From Amycolatopsis sp. NBC_00345 (GTDB lineage Bacteria; Actinomycetota; Actinomycetes; Mycobacteriales; Pseudonocardiaceae), in NCBI RefSeq assembly GCF_036116635.1, contig NZ_CP107995.1, positions 9,114,001 through 9,178,000 of the forward strand: a stretch of 64,000 bases of DNA, written 5' to 3'. This document shows positions 18,998 through 29,066 of the stretch, piece after piece. Position 1 is the first letter of the stretch, and the number at the start of each line of letters is the position of its first letter. A program made the translations under genes and the position numbers. The notes under the pieces are model-generated. The model did no database searches, had not been told where the DNA came from, and was given only the letters and a program-made list of their open reading frames with translations.

Positions 18998-19032
18998 ATT
19001 CCGGTTCGTGGTCCACGGTACCGAAGCGGAAT
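18998..19032. promoter_or_regulatory. Candidate TetR operator upstream of P450 operon
   Basis: The 205-bp divergent region holds an 11-base inverted repeat with one mismatch, ATTCCGGTTCG (18998-19008) and CGAAGCGGAAT (19022-19032), spaced by 13 bases. The region is less GC-rich than its surroundings. The placement between the P450 operon and its divergent TetR gene makes it the best operator candidate. Confidence 0.4.
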
Positions 19033-19147
19033 ATCTTCGTCCACTAGCAAAGGGGTGACGAGTCGTGGTCGCAGTGCGTCGACGACTGACCATGCGAGAA
19101 TTCGGGCTCGTAATAGATCCGAACGGGCTAGGCGGAAGGGCGGGGCC

Positions 19148-19780
19148 ATGAGCGCAGACCCCCACATTCCCTTGAGGGCGGACGCGCGGCGCAACCGTGA
19201 CCAGATCATCGCGGCGGCGCGGCTGATCTTCGCCGAGTACGGCCCCGAGGTGCCGATGGAGGAGATCGCCCGCTCGGCGGGGGTCGGTGTCGGCACGCTC
19301 TACCGGCGGTTCCCCGACCGTGAAGCCCTCATCCGCGCGGTCGCGGTCGACAACTTCGCCCGCGTGCTCGACGATGCGCGCGAGGCCATGGCCCAGGAGC
19401 CGACGGCGTGGCAGGCGCTGGTCCGGCTGCTGTACCAGTCCGTGGAGCTGCACCTGTCGATCCAGCTGGCGATGCTGTCGAAGAAGGCGCTGGAGATCGT
19501 CAAGGACGACCCGGCGATCACCCGGCTGCGCGACGAGCTGCTGGTCGAGGTCGAAACGATGGTCCGCGGCGCGCAGGAGGAGGGCGACCTGCGCCCGGAC
19601 ATCGGGGCGGGCGACGTCGCGATGCTGTTCGCGCTGCTGCTACGCCAGATGGAGTCGCGCCGGCCGGAGATCAGGGAGATGTCCACCGCCCGCTGCATCG
19701 CGATCATGATCGACGGCCTCCGGGCCAACCCGGGCACCCCGCTGCCCGGCCGCGCGCTGGGACGTCACGACATCAACTGA
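19148..19780 (+). CDS. TetR family regulator of the P450 operon
   Basis: A 210-residue TetR repressor. The DNA-binding part is residues about 12-60 (RNRDQIIAAARLIFAEYG, MEEIARSAGVGVGTLYRRF). ATG 19148 follows GGAAGGGCGGGG; the frame is open upstream to 18551 but that part is the complement of a P450 gene. It diverges from three P450 genes that share its promoter region. Its stop abuts the 3' end of the broken gene at 19781. Ligand unknown, perhaps a P450 substrate. Confidence 0.88.
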   Translation: MSADPHIPLRADARRNRDQIIAAARLIFAEYGPEVPMEEIARSAGVGVGTLYRRFPDREALIRAVAVDNFARVLDDAREAMAQEPTAWQALVRLLYQSVELHLSIQLAMLSKKALEIVKDDPAITRLRDELLVEVETMVRGAQEEGDLRPDIGAGDVAMLFALLLRQMESRRPEIREMSTARCIAIMIDGLRANPGTPLPGRALGRHDIN

Positions 19781-20145
19781 TCACCGCGGGACCACTCGCC
19801 GGACGAAAAACGCCGCGAACCTGCCGTACGCGGCCAGCACGAGCGCGGGCAGCAGCAGGTCGAGCCCGACGGTGACCTTGCCGAAGTTGATGCTGAGCGC
19901 GAGCGGCAGCAGGAAGAAGCTGAGCACTGTTTCGGCCAGGCCCGCGAGCCAGAGCACGATCACGTTCCGCTGGGCGGCGAAGCCGGCGTTCCGGTCGAGC
20001 GGACCGCGACGAAGACGACCGCGACGGTGGCGACGATGACCAGGCCCAGCTGCCCCAGCCCGACGGGCAGGGCCGAGCGCCGGATCCGCGCCACCCGGTC
20101 CGGCGGGATCGGCTGGTAGCGCACCGGTGGCCGGGCCCGGCCCAT
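19781..20145 (-). pseudogene. Small membrane-protein gene with apparent 1-base frameshift
   Basis: Two overlapping frames on the minus strand fit one protein. From ATG 20145 the frame reads MGRARPPVRYQPIPPDR and a first membrane helix (LGLVIVATVAVVFVAVRS), then soon stops. The second frame continues with RNAGFAAQRNVIVLWLAGLA and further hydrophobic segments to a stop at 19781. The total span is 365 bp, one base short of 122 codons, and inserting one base near 19996 (TCGACC to TCGGACC) would join them. It is either a recent frameshift or a sequence error. The intact product would be a small integral membrane protein of unknown role. Confidence 0.6.
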
Positions 20146-20178
20146 CGTCGTCCCCTCGGTTTTTCAGACGCCCGGTTC

Positions 20179-21055
20179 TCAGACGCCCAGCGGATGCCAG
20201 ACGGTCTTCGCCTCCAGATAACGGCGCAGGCGCGACAGGTCGGGCCGCGTGGTCCAGTCCGGTTCCGCGTCGGGGACGGACAGCACGCGCTTCACCGTGC
20301 CCGCCGCCTCCTGGGCCAGCTTCACGCGGTCGGCGACCGTGGCGCCGGTCGGGTCGAGGGCGTTGACGTCGCCGTGCGAGGCCAGCCACGGGCCCAGCTC
20401 GGCGGCGTGGCCGGTGAGGATGTTCGCGACGCCGCCCGGCAGGTCGGACGTCGCCAGCACCTCCGACAGCGTGATCGCGGGCAGCGGCCGCTCGGCGCTG
20501 GAGACCACGACGGCGGTGGAGCCCGTGGCCAGCACCGGCGCGAGCACGCTCACCAGGCCCAGCAGCGAGGACTGCTGCGGCGCCAGCACACCCACCACAC
20601 CCGTCGGCTCCGGGACGGTGAACGAGAAGTACGGCCCCGACACGGGATTCGCCGAGCCGAGCACGGACGCGATCTTGTCCGTCCAGCCCGCGTACCAGAC
20701 CCAGCGGTCGATGGCGGTGTCCACAAGGGACTCGGCCTTGCGGTCGGACAGCCCCTCCGACGCCGCGACCTCGGCGGTGAACTGGCCGCGCCGGCCCTCC
20801 AGCATCTCGGCGACGCGGTAGAGCACCTGGCCGCGGTTGTACGCCGTGGCACCGGACCAGCCGCCGAACGCCTTGCGCGCCGCCACCACGGCGTCCCGGG
20901 TGTCCTTACGCGACGCGTGCGCCGCGTTGGCCAGGAACTTCCCCTTCGGGCCGGTGACCGGGTACACCCGGCCGGACTCCGAACGCGGGAACTTTCCACC
21001 GATGTAAAGCTTGTACGTCTTCGCGACGGCTATACGAGTCTCAGACTGATTTGAA

Positions 21056-21063
<8 letters not shown>
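20179..21063 (-). CDS. Short aldehyde dehydrogenase-like protein lacking the catalytic domain
   Basis: A 294-residue protein that matches the N-terminal coenzyme-binding half of aldehyde dehydrogenases (KLYIGGKFPRSESGR, GVLAPQQSSLLGLVSVLAPV, LATGSTAVV). It ends after about residue 290 with no region corresponding to the catalytic Cys domain, so it cannot be a normal ALDH. It overlaps the full-length ALDH gene by 8 bp in one operon with deoC. The reading frame is clean and codon use normal, so it does not look like decay. It may be a partner or regulatory subunit of the upstream ALDH. Confidence 0.8.
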
Positions 21064-22489
<1,426 letters not shown>

Positions 22490-22490
22490 G

Positions 22491-23465
22491 TCAGTCCACC
22501 GTCACGTAGTCGGGGCCGCTGTAGTGGCCGTCCACCTGGGTGCGCCGCTGCAGCAGCAGGTCGTTGAGCAGGCTGGAGGCGCCGAACCGGAACAGGCCGG
22601 GGGTCAGCCACGCCTCACCGGCCACCTCGTGCACCGCCACCAGGTACTTGATGGCGTCCTTGGTGGTCCGGATGCCGCCCGCGGGCTTGACGCCGCGCAG
22701 CTCGCCGGTCTGCGCGTGCCAGTCGTGCACCGCCTGCAGCATCACGTGCGTGACGGGCAGCGTCGCGGCGGGGGAGACCTTGCCGGTGGAGGTCTTGATG
22801 AAGTCGCCGCCGGCCAGCAGCGCCAGCCAGGACGCGCGGCGGACGTTGTCGTACGTCGCCAGCTCGCCCGTTTCGAGGATCACCTTGAGGTGGGCTTCGC
22901 CGCAGGCCGCCTTGATGGCGCGGATCTCCTCGAACACGCTCAGGTAGCGGCCTTCGAGGAACGCGCCGCGGTCGATCACCATGTCGATCTCGTGCGCGCC
23001 CGCTTCCACGGCCAGCCGCGTGTCGGCCAGCTTCACCTCGCGGCTCGTGCGGCCGGACGGGAAGCCGGTGGCGACGCTCGCCACGTGCACCCCGCTGGTG
23101 CCGAGCGCGTCGACGGCGGCCTCGACCATGTCCGGGTACACGCACACCGCGGCCACCCGCGGGCAGTCCTGGCGCTCGGGGTCCGGCCGCACGGCCTTGG
23201 CCGCGAGCCCGCGGACCTTGCCGCGGGTGTCGGCGCCCTCGAGCGTGGTCAGGTCGACCATGGAGATGGCGGTGTCGATCGCCCAGCGCTTGGCGTCCTT
23301 CTTGATCGAGCGGGTGGCCAGGCCCGCCGCGCGCTGCTCGACACCGACCTGGTCGACGCCGGGCAGCCCGTGGAGGAACCGCCGCAGGCTCGCCTCGTCG
23401 CGAGTCACGTCCGCCAGTGGCGCCGGGGTGGCCGGCGCCGCTGACGAGCTGGTGGTAGCTGTCAT
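22491..23465 (-). CDS. deoC: Deoxyribose-phosphate aldolase DeoC
   Basis: A 324-residue aldolase that splits 2-deoxyribose-5-phosphate into glyceraldehyde-3-phosphate and acetaldehyde. The Schiff-base lysine region is GGDFIKTSTGK, the second lysine lies in HLKVILETG, and KPAGGIRTTKDA binds phosphate. The extended N-terminus (about 70 residues) is longer than in E. coli. ATG 23465 was chosen; the frame runs upstream to 23717 but that part is the complement of the next gene. First gene of the deoC-ALDH-short ALDH operon, a nucleoside catabolic unit. Confidence 0.92.
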   Translation of the reverse strand: MTATTSSSAAPATPAPLADVTRDEASLRRFLHGLPGVDQVGVEQRAAGLATRSIKKDAKRWAIDTAISMVDLTTLEGADTRGKVRGLAAKAVRPDPERQDCPRVAAVCVYPDMVEAAVDALGTSGVHVASVATGFPSGRTSREVKLADTRLAVEAGAHEIDMVIDRGAFLEGRYLSVFEEIRAIKAACGEAHLKVILETGELATYDNVRRASWLALLAGGDFIKTSTGKVSPAATLPVTHVMLQAVHDWHAQTGELRGVKPAGGIRTTKDAIKYLVAVHEVAGEAWLTPGLFRFGASSLLNDLLLQRRTQVDGHYSGPDYVTVD

Positions 23466-23488
23466 ACGGGTGAGTGTAGGTGGGCCCT

Positions 23489-24682
23489 TCAGACCGCGAA
23501 GCGGAACAGCTGGGCCGACGCGGCCGACGCCGCCGGTGCCGAGGCCGGTGGCGGGGTGAAGGCGCAGAACTCGTTCACGAACGGGACCTGGCGCAGCAGC
23601 ATCTGGCGGGTGTTCGCGGTGACGTCCAGCGTGGCGACCGTGGTGATCTGCCGTGGCCCGGCGGCGTCCTTGAACGCCAGCGTGTTGTACCCGAACACGT
23701 CGCCGGCGTGGCCCCACACCTTCACCGGCGTGCCGCAGATCGGGGTGAGGTCGAAGCTCATCAGGCCGAGGCCGTAGGCGAAGCCCTGGTTGACGCCGGT
23801 GGGGGTGTCGACGGCGGGCACGGTCGTCTGCATTTCGGCCAGCTGCGCGGCCGGCAGCAGCCGCCCGCCGAGCAGGGCGTCGAGGAACCGGTTGACGTCC
23901 GGGCCGCTGGAGACGAGCTGCCCGGCGCCGAGGTAACGCGAGTAGTTGTACGTCGTCACGTTGGTGATCGGGTGCGGCACCGGGTACGCCTGCTCGTAGC
24001 CGTGCGCGGCGGGCCGCGGGACGAACGGGAAGTCGCCGGGCAGGAACGTGCTGTGCAGGCCCAGCGGCCGCGCGATCCGCTCGTCGAGCACCTTCGCCAG
24101 CGGCTTCCCGGTGACCTTCTCGACCAGCAGGCCGAGGATGTTGAAGCCGGTATTGGAATACGACCAGCCGGTGCCGGGCGCGAACAGCAGTGGCTGCGTG
24201 GTGCTCAGCCGCACCGATTCGGCCGGGTCGAAGTGCTCGAACCGCTCCGTGTCGACTTCCGGCAGCGTCGCCCAGGTGTACGCGAGCGGCAGGTCGCGCG
24301 GCACGCCCGAGGTGTGCTGCAGCAGCTCGTGCACGGTGATCGGCTCGGGGTAGGGCAGCAGGCCGGGCAGCCGCTGCTGCACCACGTCGTCCAGCGAGAG
24401 GCGGTGCTCGGCCACGAGCTGGAGCACCAGCGTCGCGGTGAACGTCTTGGACACGCTGCCGACGCGGAACTGCCCCGACGGGTCCGGCTTGCCCGGCCGT
24501 TCGAGGTCGAGCCGTCCGCTGGACCCGCGCCAGTCCGGGGCCACGGCGGTCATGCCCGGTATCCCGGCCGCGGTGGCCGCGTCCATGGCGGCTTGCCTGC
24601 GGTCCACCGACGCATCGGCGGGGGCCGCGGTAACCAGCGCGGCGGCAGTGACGGTGCTCAGTAGTACGTGGATCAAGCGCAT
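23489..24682 (-). CDS. Secreted serine hydrolase (beta-lactamase / D-Ala-D-Ala carboxypeptidase fold)
   Basis: A 397-residue class C beta-lactamase-fold enzyme with an N-terminal signal peptide (about residues 1-24, cleavage after ADA). The nucleophile is Ser76 in SVSK (Ser76, Lys79), the Tyr motif is YSN in WSYSNTGFN, and the third motif is HAG in VWGHAGDVFG. Family members include D-alanyl-D-alanine carboxypeptidases and esterases. It stands alone between deoC and the DUF1707 gene on the same strand, 23 bp before deoC, and could be cotranscribed. Confidence 0.88.
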   Translation of the reverse strand: MRLIHVLLSTVTAAALVTAAPADASVDRRQAAMDAATAAGIPGMTAVAPDWRGSSGRLDLERPGKPDPSGQFRVGSVSKTFTATLVLQLVAEHRLSLDDVVQQRLPGLLPYPEPITVHELLQHTSGVPRDLPLAYTWATLPEVDTERFEHFDPAESVRLSTTQPLLFAPGTGWSYSNTGFNILGLLVEKVTGKPLAKVLDERIARPLGLHSTFLPGDFPFVPRPAAHGYEQAYPVPHPITNVTTYNYSRYLGAGQLVSSGPDVNRFLDALLGGRLLPAAQLAEMQTTVPAVDTPTGVNQGFAYGLGLMSFDLTPICGTPVKVWGHAGDVFGYNTLAFKDAAGPRQITTVATLDVTANTRQMLLRQVPFVNEFCAFTPPPASAPAASAASAQLFRFAV

Positions 24683-24707
24683 TTGTTTTCCCCCAGGAAG
24701 TTTGTGC

Positions 24708-25358
24708 TCAGCCCTCGATCTGCGGGTGGTCCCGTTTGGCGGGCTTGCGGTAGACGACCACGCCGCCCCAGAAGGCGAGGCCGTTGACGGTGACGGTCGG
24801 CGCGGTCGGCGGCGCGGGCTGGGCGCCGGAGCGGTCCTCCAGGACGAAGCCGCCCATCAGGCCGATGCCGGTGACCTCGACGTTGATGTCGTCGGGCACG
24901 GTGATCTCGATGCCGCCCATGATCGCGACGGCGGTGATCGTCGAGTGCTTCTCCGAGAAACGGGCGGCGCGCAGGTCGATCTCGGTGCCGCCCCAGAACG
25001 CGACGCTGGTGTGCTGCGAAGGCAGCACCCAGCTGCCCTTGCGCTGGGCACCGGACATCACGGCGATCGACAGGTTCGAGCCGGGGTGGCCGCCGACGCG
25101 GGTGTCCGGGAGGCCCAGCGCGCGGGTGGTGGCGGGCTGCAGCGCCGTGGACGGGTTGCCGATCGGCAGGTCGGCGGTCGCCGGTTTCAGCTCGCCCACC
25201 GTCTTCGCCGCGTAGACGGCGGTCAGCCGCTCCTCGAGTTCCGTGATCGTGATGCGGCCCTCGGACAGTGCCTGGTGCAGAACCTGCGCGACCTGCTCGC
25301 GGTCGGCGTCGGACGCCCGCATCTGCTCGGGGCCGGGAATGGCTGGGTCTTGACTCAC
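24708..25358 (-). CDS. DUF1707 / LiaF-like C-terminal domain protein
   Basis: A 216-residue protein with a DUF1707 helical domain at residues about 13-65 (MRASDADREQVAQVLHQAL then GRITITELEERL) and a C-terminal LiaF-like beta domain with repeats (SVAFWGGTEIDLRAA, VAIMGGIEITVP, GIGLMGGFVLED). These C-terminal repeats form the beta-helix seen in LiaF/DUF2154 proteins tied to envelope stress. No membrane helix is present, unlike many DUF1707 proteins. GTG 25358 was chosen; the Met at residue 13 is an alternative start. Confidence 0.82.
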   Translation of the reverse strand: MSQDPAIPGPEQMRASDADREQVAQVLHQALSEGRITITELEERLTAVYAAKTVGELKPATADLPIGNPSTALQPATTRALGLPDTRVGGHPGSNLSIAVMSGAQRKGSWVLPSQHTSVAFWGGTEIDLRAARFSEKHSTITAVAIMGGIEITVPDDINVEVTGIGLMGGFVLEDRSGAQPAPPTAPTVTVNGLAFWGGVVVYRKPAKRDHPQIEG

Positions 25359-25430
25359 CCGGCGCAGCCTAGCCCTGGCCGGGTGCGCCCGGCGTCCGTC
25401 GAACGACGGATATGGGGTCAGAATGGGCCG

Positions 25431-25868
25431 ATGGCATCCGCACTGGTGGGGACTCTCGTGCTGCCGGACGGCGCTGAACTGCGCGGCCGCGGCCTCGGCC
25501 GCCCGAAACCCGGAGGCCCGGACCCGGATTACGGCCTCTACCTCGGCTCGCACCGCCTGCGCCGCAAGTACGACGGCGGGCTCGGCTGGGACCACGACTG
25601 GATCCACTGGCCGGACTTCCTGTTACCCCTGGACTGGGCCGGGGCCCGGCGCCGGATCCTGGGGTTGCACTCCCGCGCGCTGGCGGGCGAGGCCGTGGAA
25701 GTGGCCTGTTACGGCGGGGTCGGCCGGACCGGCACGGTGCTGGCCTGCCTGGCCACCGTGTCCGGCCTGACCCCGGACGAGGCCGTCGCGTGGGTGCGGG
25801 AGAACCACCACCACCGTGCGGTGGAGACGGCCTGGCAACGGCGGTGGGTGCGCTGGTTCGCGGAGTAA
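25431..25868 (+). CDS. Small dual-specificity / tyrosine phosphatase-like protein
   Basis: A 145-residue protein with the C-x5-R signature CYGGVGRTG (Cys93, Arg99), the active site of cysteine phosphatases. The general acid is probably an Asp in WDHDWIHWPDF (about 53-62). It has no membrane part. The substrate may be a phosphoprotein or a small phosphorylated metabolite. ATG 25431 was chosen and the frame is open upstream. A rare TTA codon is at 25623-25625. The palindrome at 25872-25922 follows directly. Confidence 0.8.
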   Translation: MASALVGTLVLPDGAELRGRGLGRPKPGGPDPDYGLYLGSHRLRRKYDGGLGWDHDWIHWPDFLLPLDWAGARRRILGLHSRALAGEAVEVACYGGVGRTGTVLACLATVSGLTPDEAVAWVRENHHHRAVETAWQRRWVRWFAE

Positions 25869-25871
25869 CTG

Positions 25872-25922
25872 CCGTCAAGGCCTCCTTACCCGCGTGCGAC
25901 GCGGGTAAGGAGGCCTTGACGG
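25872..25922 (+). terminator. Terminator-like palindrome, repeat family B copy 2
   Basis: Perfect 23-base arms (25872-25894 and 25900-25922) around the loop TGCGA, starting 4 bp after the phosphatase stop. Compared with copy 1 (15002-15054) the arms differ by T to C on one side and A to G on the other, so pairing is kept. It separates the phosphatase from upp. Confidence 0.8.
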
Positions 25923-25968
25923 ACTTCCGGCGGGTCGCGGGCGCGGTCTGCCAGCTAAGTTGTGCGGC

Positions 25969-26592
25969 ATGGATGTGCACGTCGTCGATCACCCGCTGGC
26001 CAAGGCCCGCCTCTCCACGATGCGCGACGCGCGTACGGACAGCGCCGCGTTCCGGGCCGCGCTGCACGAGCTGACCGTGATGCTCGTGTACGAAGCCACG
26101 CGCGACGTCCCGGTGCGCGCGGAGCGGATCCACACGCCCGTCGCTCGCACGGAGGGGTACCGGCTGGCGAGCCCGCCGCTGCTGGTCCCGGTGCTGCGCG
26201 CGGGACTCGGCATGGCCGACGAGGCGCACCGGCTGATCCCCGACGCGCAGATGGGCTTCGTCGGCCTGGCGCGCAACGAGGAGACCCTGCAGCCGACGCC
26301 GTACCTGGAGTCGCTGCCGGAGTCGCTCGCCGATCGGCCCGTGCTGGTCCTCGACCCGATGCTGGCCACCGGGGGCTCGATGGAGTACACGATCCGCCTG
26401 CTGACCGGCCGCGGCGCCACGGACGTCACGGCCATCTGCGCGCTGGCCGCCCCGGAAGGCCTGGCGCACCTGGAGCAGACCGGCCTCCCGGTCCGCGTGG
26501 TGACCGCGAGCATCGACGAGCGCCTCAACGACTCCGGTTTCATCGTGCCCGGCCTCGGCGACGCGGGGGACCGGCAGTACGGCGCCGTCTGA
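25969..26592 (+). CDS. upp: Uracil phosphoribosyltransferase
   Basis: A 207-residue enzyme that makes UMP from uracil and PRPP in pyrimidine salvage. The PRPP loop is VLDPMLATGGS (about residues 125-135), LVPVLRAGLGM marks the conserved region at about 65-75, and the uracil-binding C-terminus is GFIVPGLGDAGDR. Length and motifs match Upp. ATG 25969 was preferred to TTG 25960. Confidence 0.95.
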   Translation: MDVHVVDHPLAKARLSTMRDARTDSAAFRAALHELTVMLVYEATRDVPVRAERIHTPVARTEGYRLASPPLLVPVLRAGLGMADEAHRLIPDAQMGFVGLARNEETLQPTPYLESLPESLADRPVLVLDPMLATGGSMEYTIRLLTGRGATDVTAICALAAPEGLAHLEQTGLPVRVVTASIDERLNDSGFIVPGLGDAGDRQYGAV

Positions 26593-26655
26593 GCGGGTTC
26601 ACAACACTTTCCCCGGAGCCGGCCACTTCCCGATGTGACCATCCAAGGGGGAACC

Positions 26656-27195
26656 GTGGACGCCGAGCTCTTCGGCCGGGCCGCGGACGGCGACGAGCGG
26701 GCGTTCGGTGAGCTGTTCGAGCGCCACGTGCAAGCCGTGTGGAACCACGCGTACCGGCTGACCGGCTCGTGGTCGCTGGCCGAGGACCTGACGTCCGACA
26801 CGTTCCTGATCGCGTGGCGCAAGCGTGCCGAGCTGAAGCTGGTGCGCGACAGCGCGTTGCCCTGGCTCTACACGGTCGTCGGCAATCTCGCGCGGACCGA
26901 GTACCGCGGCGCGCATCGCCGGCTGCGGCTGCTGCACCGGATTCCCGAGCCGGCCACGGTTTCCGACCACGCCGACGCCGTGGCCGGCCAGCTCGACGGC
27001 GAGGCGCGCCTGCGCGAGGTCCTCGCCGCCGTGCGGGGGCTGCCGAAGGCGCAGCGCCAGGTCGTGGAGCTGTGCCTGCTGGGCGACGTGGCGATCGCCG
27101 ACGCGGCGGCGCTGCTCGAGGTCGCGGAGGTCACCGTCCGCTCGCACCTGTCCCGGGCGCGGGCCCACCTGCGTGCCCTCCTGGAGGAGAAATGA
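26656..27195 (+). CDS. ECF-type RNA polymerase sigma factor
   Basis: A 179-residue sigma-70 family factor of the ECF class. Region 2 is residues about 10-75 (AFGELFERHVQAVWNHAYRL and LAEDLTSDTFLIAWRKR) and region 4 about 105-165 (RGLPKAQRQVVELCLLGDV, VTVRSHLSRARAHLRA). GTG 26656 follows AAGGGGGAA; a GTG at 26635 is an alternative. It overlaps the next gene (ATGA), a membrane protein that probably acts as its partner or anti-sigma factor. Its target promoters are not evident here. Confidence 0.88.
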   Translation: MDAELFGRAADGDERAFGELFERHVQAVWNHAYRLTGSWSLAEDLTSDTFLIAWRKRAELKLVRDSALPWLYTVVGNLARTEYRGAHRRLRLLHRIPEPATVSDHADAVAGQLDGEARLREVLAAVRGLPKAQRQVVELCLLGDVAIADAAALLEVAEVTVRSHLSRARAHLRALLEEK

Positions 27196-28445
27196 CCTAC
27201 GACCTCCCCCCACGCCGCGAACTGCCGCCCGAGGCGCGCGATCGCATCCGCCTGCGGTTCCGCGCCGGGCTCGATCAGCCGGAACGCCACCACCGCCGTC
27301 CGGTCTGGCTCGCGGCCGCGGCCGTGGTCCTGCTCGCCGCGGGCGCGGTCTTCGCGACCGGAGTCTTGCGGGACGACTCGTCCGGACCGTCGCCCGCCCC
27401 ACCGGCCGGCGGGGCGCAGCTGGACCTGGGCCTCGCGGCCAAGTCCCTCGACCGGTGCTGGGCCGCCGCGAAGTCCGGTGGCGCCGTCGTCGCCGACCGG
27501 CGGGACTGGACGCCCCTGTTCACGGTGAAGCACGGCGACGCGGTGGTGGTCGCGGTGATGGCTGGGGACCGGCCGCTCTTCTGCGAGGCGACGCTGACCT
27601 CGGTGACCGTCTCGAACCCGGCGGCCGCCCCCGTCCCGGTGCCCGGCACGAAGGCCGAGCTGCTTCTGCGCACGACCGATGGCCTGATCGCGGGCCTCGC
27701 GGACCCGGAGTGGCCGGGCGTGCGGGCGACGGCCCGCGAGGCGAACCTGCTGCCGTCCGGCATCAACACCACCGGCCTTTCGCCGCTGTCCCGGCAGTTC
27801 GCGGCGTTCACCGACGCCGGCCCGGCCGTGCCGCTGGCCATCGGGCCGTCGAACACCGAACAGCTCGCGGACCTTCCGGCGGCACCGGCGCCGCTCGCCA
27901 CCGTGGTCGACCGGCCGGCGCCCGCGGAGCGGACGTCCGAGGCCGGCCGGTTCCTCGGCCAGTGCCTCGCTGGTGCCCAGCAGCAGGTCCCGGACCGCGA
28001 CGCGTACGTGGCGGGTGCCTACCTCAGCTGGAATGGCCGCAAACTGGTCGTCGCGCGGCTGGGGCAGCGGGTGCTCGTGTGCTCGGCGCGCCCGGACCCG
28101 GGCCAGGCCGGGGCGGTCTACTACGGGCTGAATCCGGAGGTCTCGCCTGGCGAGCTGAAGCCCGGCGACGGAGTGGCCACGCTGCTTCCGGTGCTGGCGC
28201 CGGTCAAAGACACGGGCACCCCCGAGCAGCTGGTCGTCGCGGCGGCCGTACCGGAGAACGTGACCAAGATGTCGGTCACTTTTCCCGGCGGGCAGCCGAA
28301 AGACGCGGTGGTGGCGCACGGGACCTTCGCCGTCTGGTACTCCGATGCCGACGATTCGTCGACTGTCGTCGACGCGCGGACCACGGTGAAGGCTTACGAC
28401 GCCGCAGGCAGTCTGGTGCTTCAGTCCTCGCTCAAGCTGTTCTGA
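27192..28445 (+). CDS. Single-pass membrane protein, probable anti-sigma partner
   Basis: A 417-residue protein with a short N-terminal cytosolic segment (about 40 residues), one membrane helix (about 36-58, PVWLAAAAVVLLAAGAVF) and a large extracellular part of about 350 residues without a recognised domain. Cys residues in LDRCWAA and LFCEATL and later in LGQCLAG and LVCSARP could form disulfides. The 4-bp overlap with the sigma gene implies coexpression. The short cytosolic segment is smaller than a typical anti-sigma domain, so the anti-sigma role is inference from operon structure. Confidence 0.75.
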   Translation: MTYDLPPRRELPPEARDRIRLRFRAGLDQPERHHRRPVWLAAAAVVLLAAGAVFATGVLRDDSSGPSPAPPAGGAQLDLGLAAKSLDRCWAAAKSGGAVVADRRDWTPLFTVKHGDAVVVAVMAGDRPLFCEATLTSVTVSNPAAAPVPVPGTKAELLLRTTDGLIAGLADPEWPGVRATAREANLLPSGINTTGLSPLSRQFAAFTDAGPAVPLAIGPSNTEQLADLPAAPAPLATVVDRPAPAERTSEAGRFLGQCLAGAQQQVPDRDAYVAGAYLSWNGRKLVVARLGQRVLVCSARPDPGQAGAVYYGLNPEVSPGELKPGDGVATLLPVLAPVKDTGTPEQLVVAAAVPENVTKMSVTFPGGQPKDAVVAHGTFAVWYSDADDSSTVVDARTTVKAYDAAGSLVLQSSLKLF

Positions 28446-29028
28446 GCCAGCCCGAAGCGTTGGCGCGCAACGCCTGTTCGTACGCGCCGCTCACGGTGAA
28501 CCCCTCCGGCAGGTTCCCGGCCAGTTCGAGGGAGACCAGTCCGTGGACGACGCCCCACGCGCCGATCGTGATCACCTCCGGCGCGACGTCCGCGAACTGC
28601 CCGGACGCCACGCCGTCGGCGGCGATCTCCTCCAACGGCCGCAGGGTGGCGCGGGCGAAGCGGTCGGCCTCGTCGTTGGGCTCGAAGCCGGGCACGGAGC
28701 GGGTGAACATGATCGCGTACAGGTGCGGGTCGGCCTGCGCGCTGGCGCGGTAGGCGACGCCGAGGCGGACCAGATCCTCCACGGCGTCGCCCGTGCGCTC
28801 CACCGCCGCCAGCCGCTCGCCGAACCGGCGGAAGCCCTCCACGTACAGGGCGTTGACCAGGTCGGGCTTACTTCCGAACAGCGAGTAGACGGCGGTGGTG
28901 GACGTGCCCGCGTCGGCCGCGAGCTTGCGCAGGGAGAGCGCCCGGGGGCCGTCGGCCGAGATCAGCTCGCCGGCCCGGTCGAGCAGTTTCAGGCGGAGTG
29001 CTTCGTCGTGCGTACGGGGACGGGGCAT
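28432..29028 (-). CDS. TetR family transcriptional regulator
   Basis: A 198-residue TetR protein with the DNA-binding domain at about 5-55 (LDRAGELISADGPRALSLRK and GTSTTAVYSLFG) and a WHG-type C-terminal domain (SGQFADVAPEVITIGAWGVV). It starts at ATG 29028. Its 3' end overlaps that of the membrane protein gene by 14 bp tail to tail. The palindrome at 29036-29057, 8 bp upstream, is its probable operator. Confidence 0.85.
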   Translation of the reverse strand: MPRPRTHDEALRLKLLDRAGELISADGPRALSLRKLAADAGTSTTAVYSLFGSKPDLVNALYVEGFRRFGERLAAVERTGDAVEDLVRLGVAYRASAQADPHLYAIMFTRSVPGFEPNDEADRFARATLRPLEEIAADGVASGQFADVAPEVITIGAWGVVHGLVSLELAGNLPEGFTVSGAYEQALRANASGWLRTA

Positions 29029-29035
29029 GCACCCA

Positions 29036-29057
29036 CCGTAACGCGACAGTGTTACGG
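29036..29057. promoter_or_regulatory. Probable TetR operator (22-bp dyad)
   Basis: The dyad CCGTAAC-GCGACAGT-GTTACGG has perfect 7-base arms and lies directly before the TetR start at 29028. Half of it (ACAGTGTTACGG) is repeated exactly at 40703-40714, upstream of a small membrane protein. Confidence 0.55.
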
Positions 29058-29066
29058 ATGCAGCGG

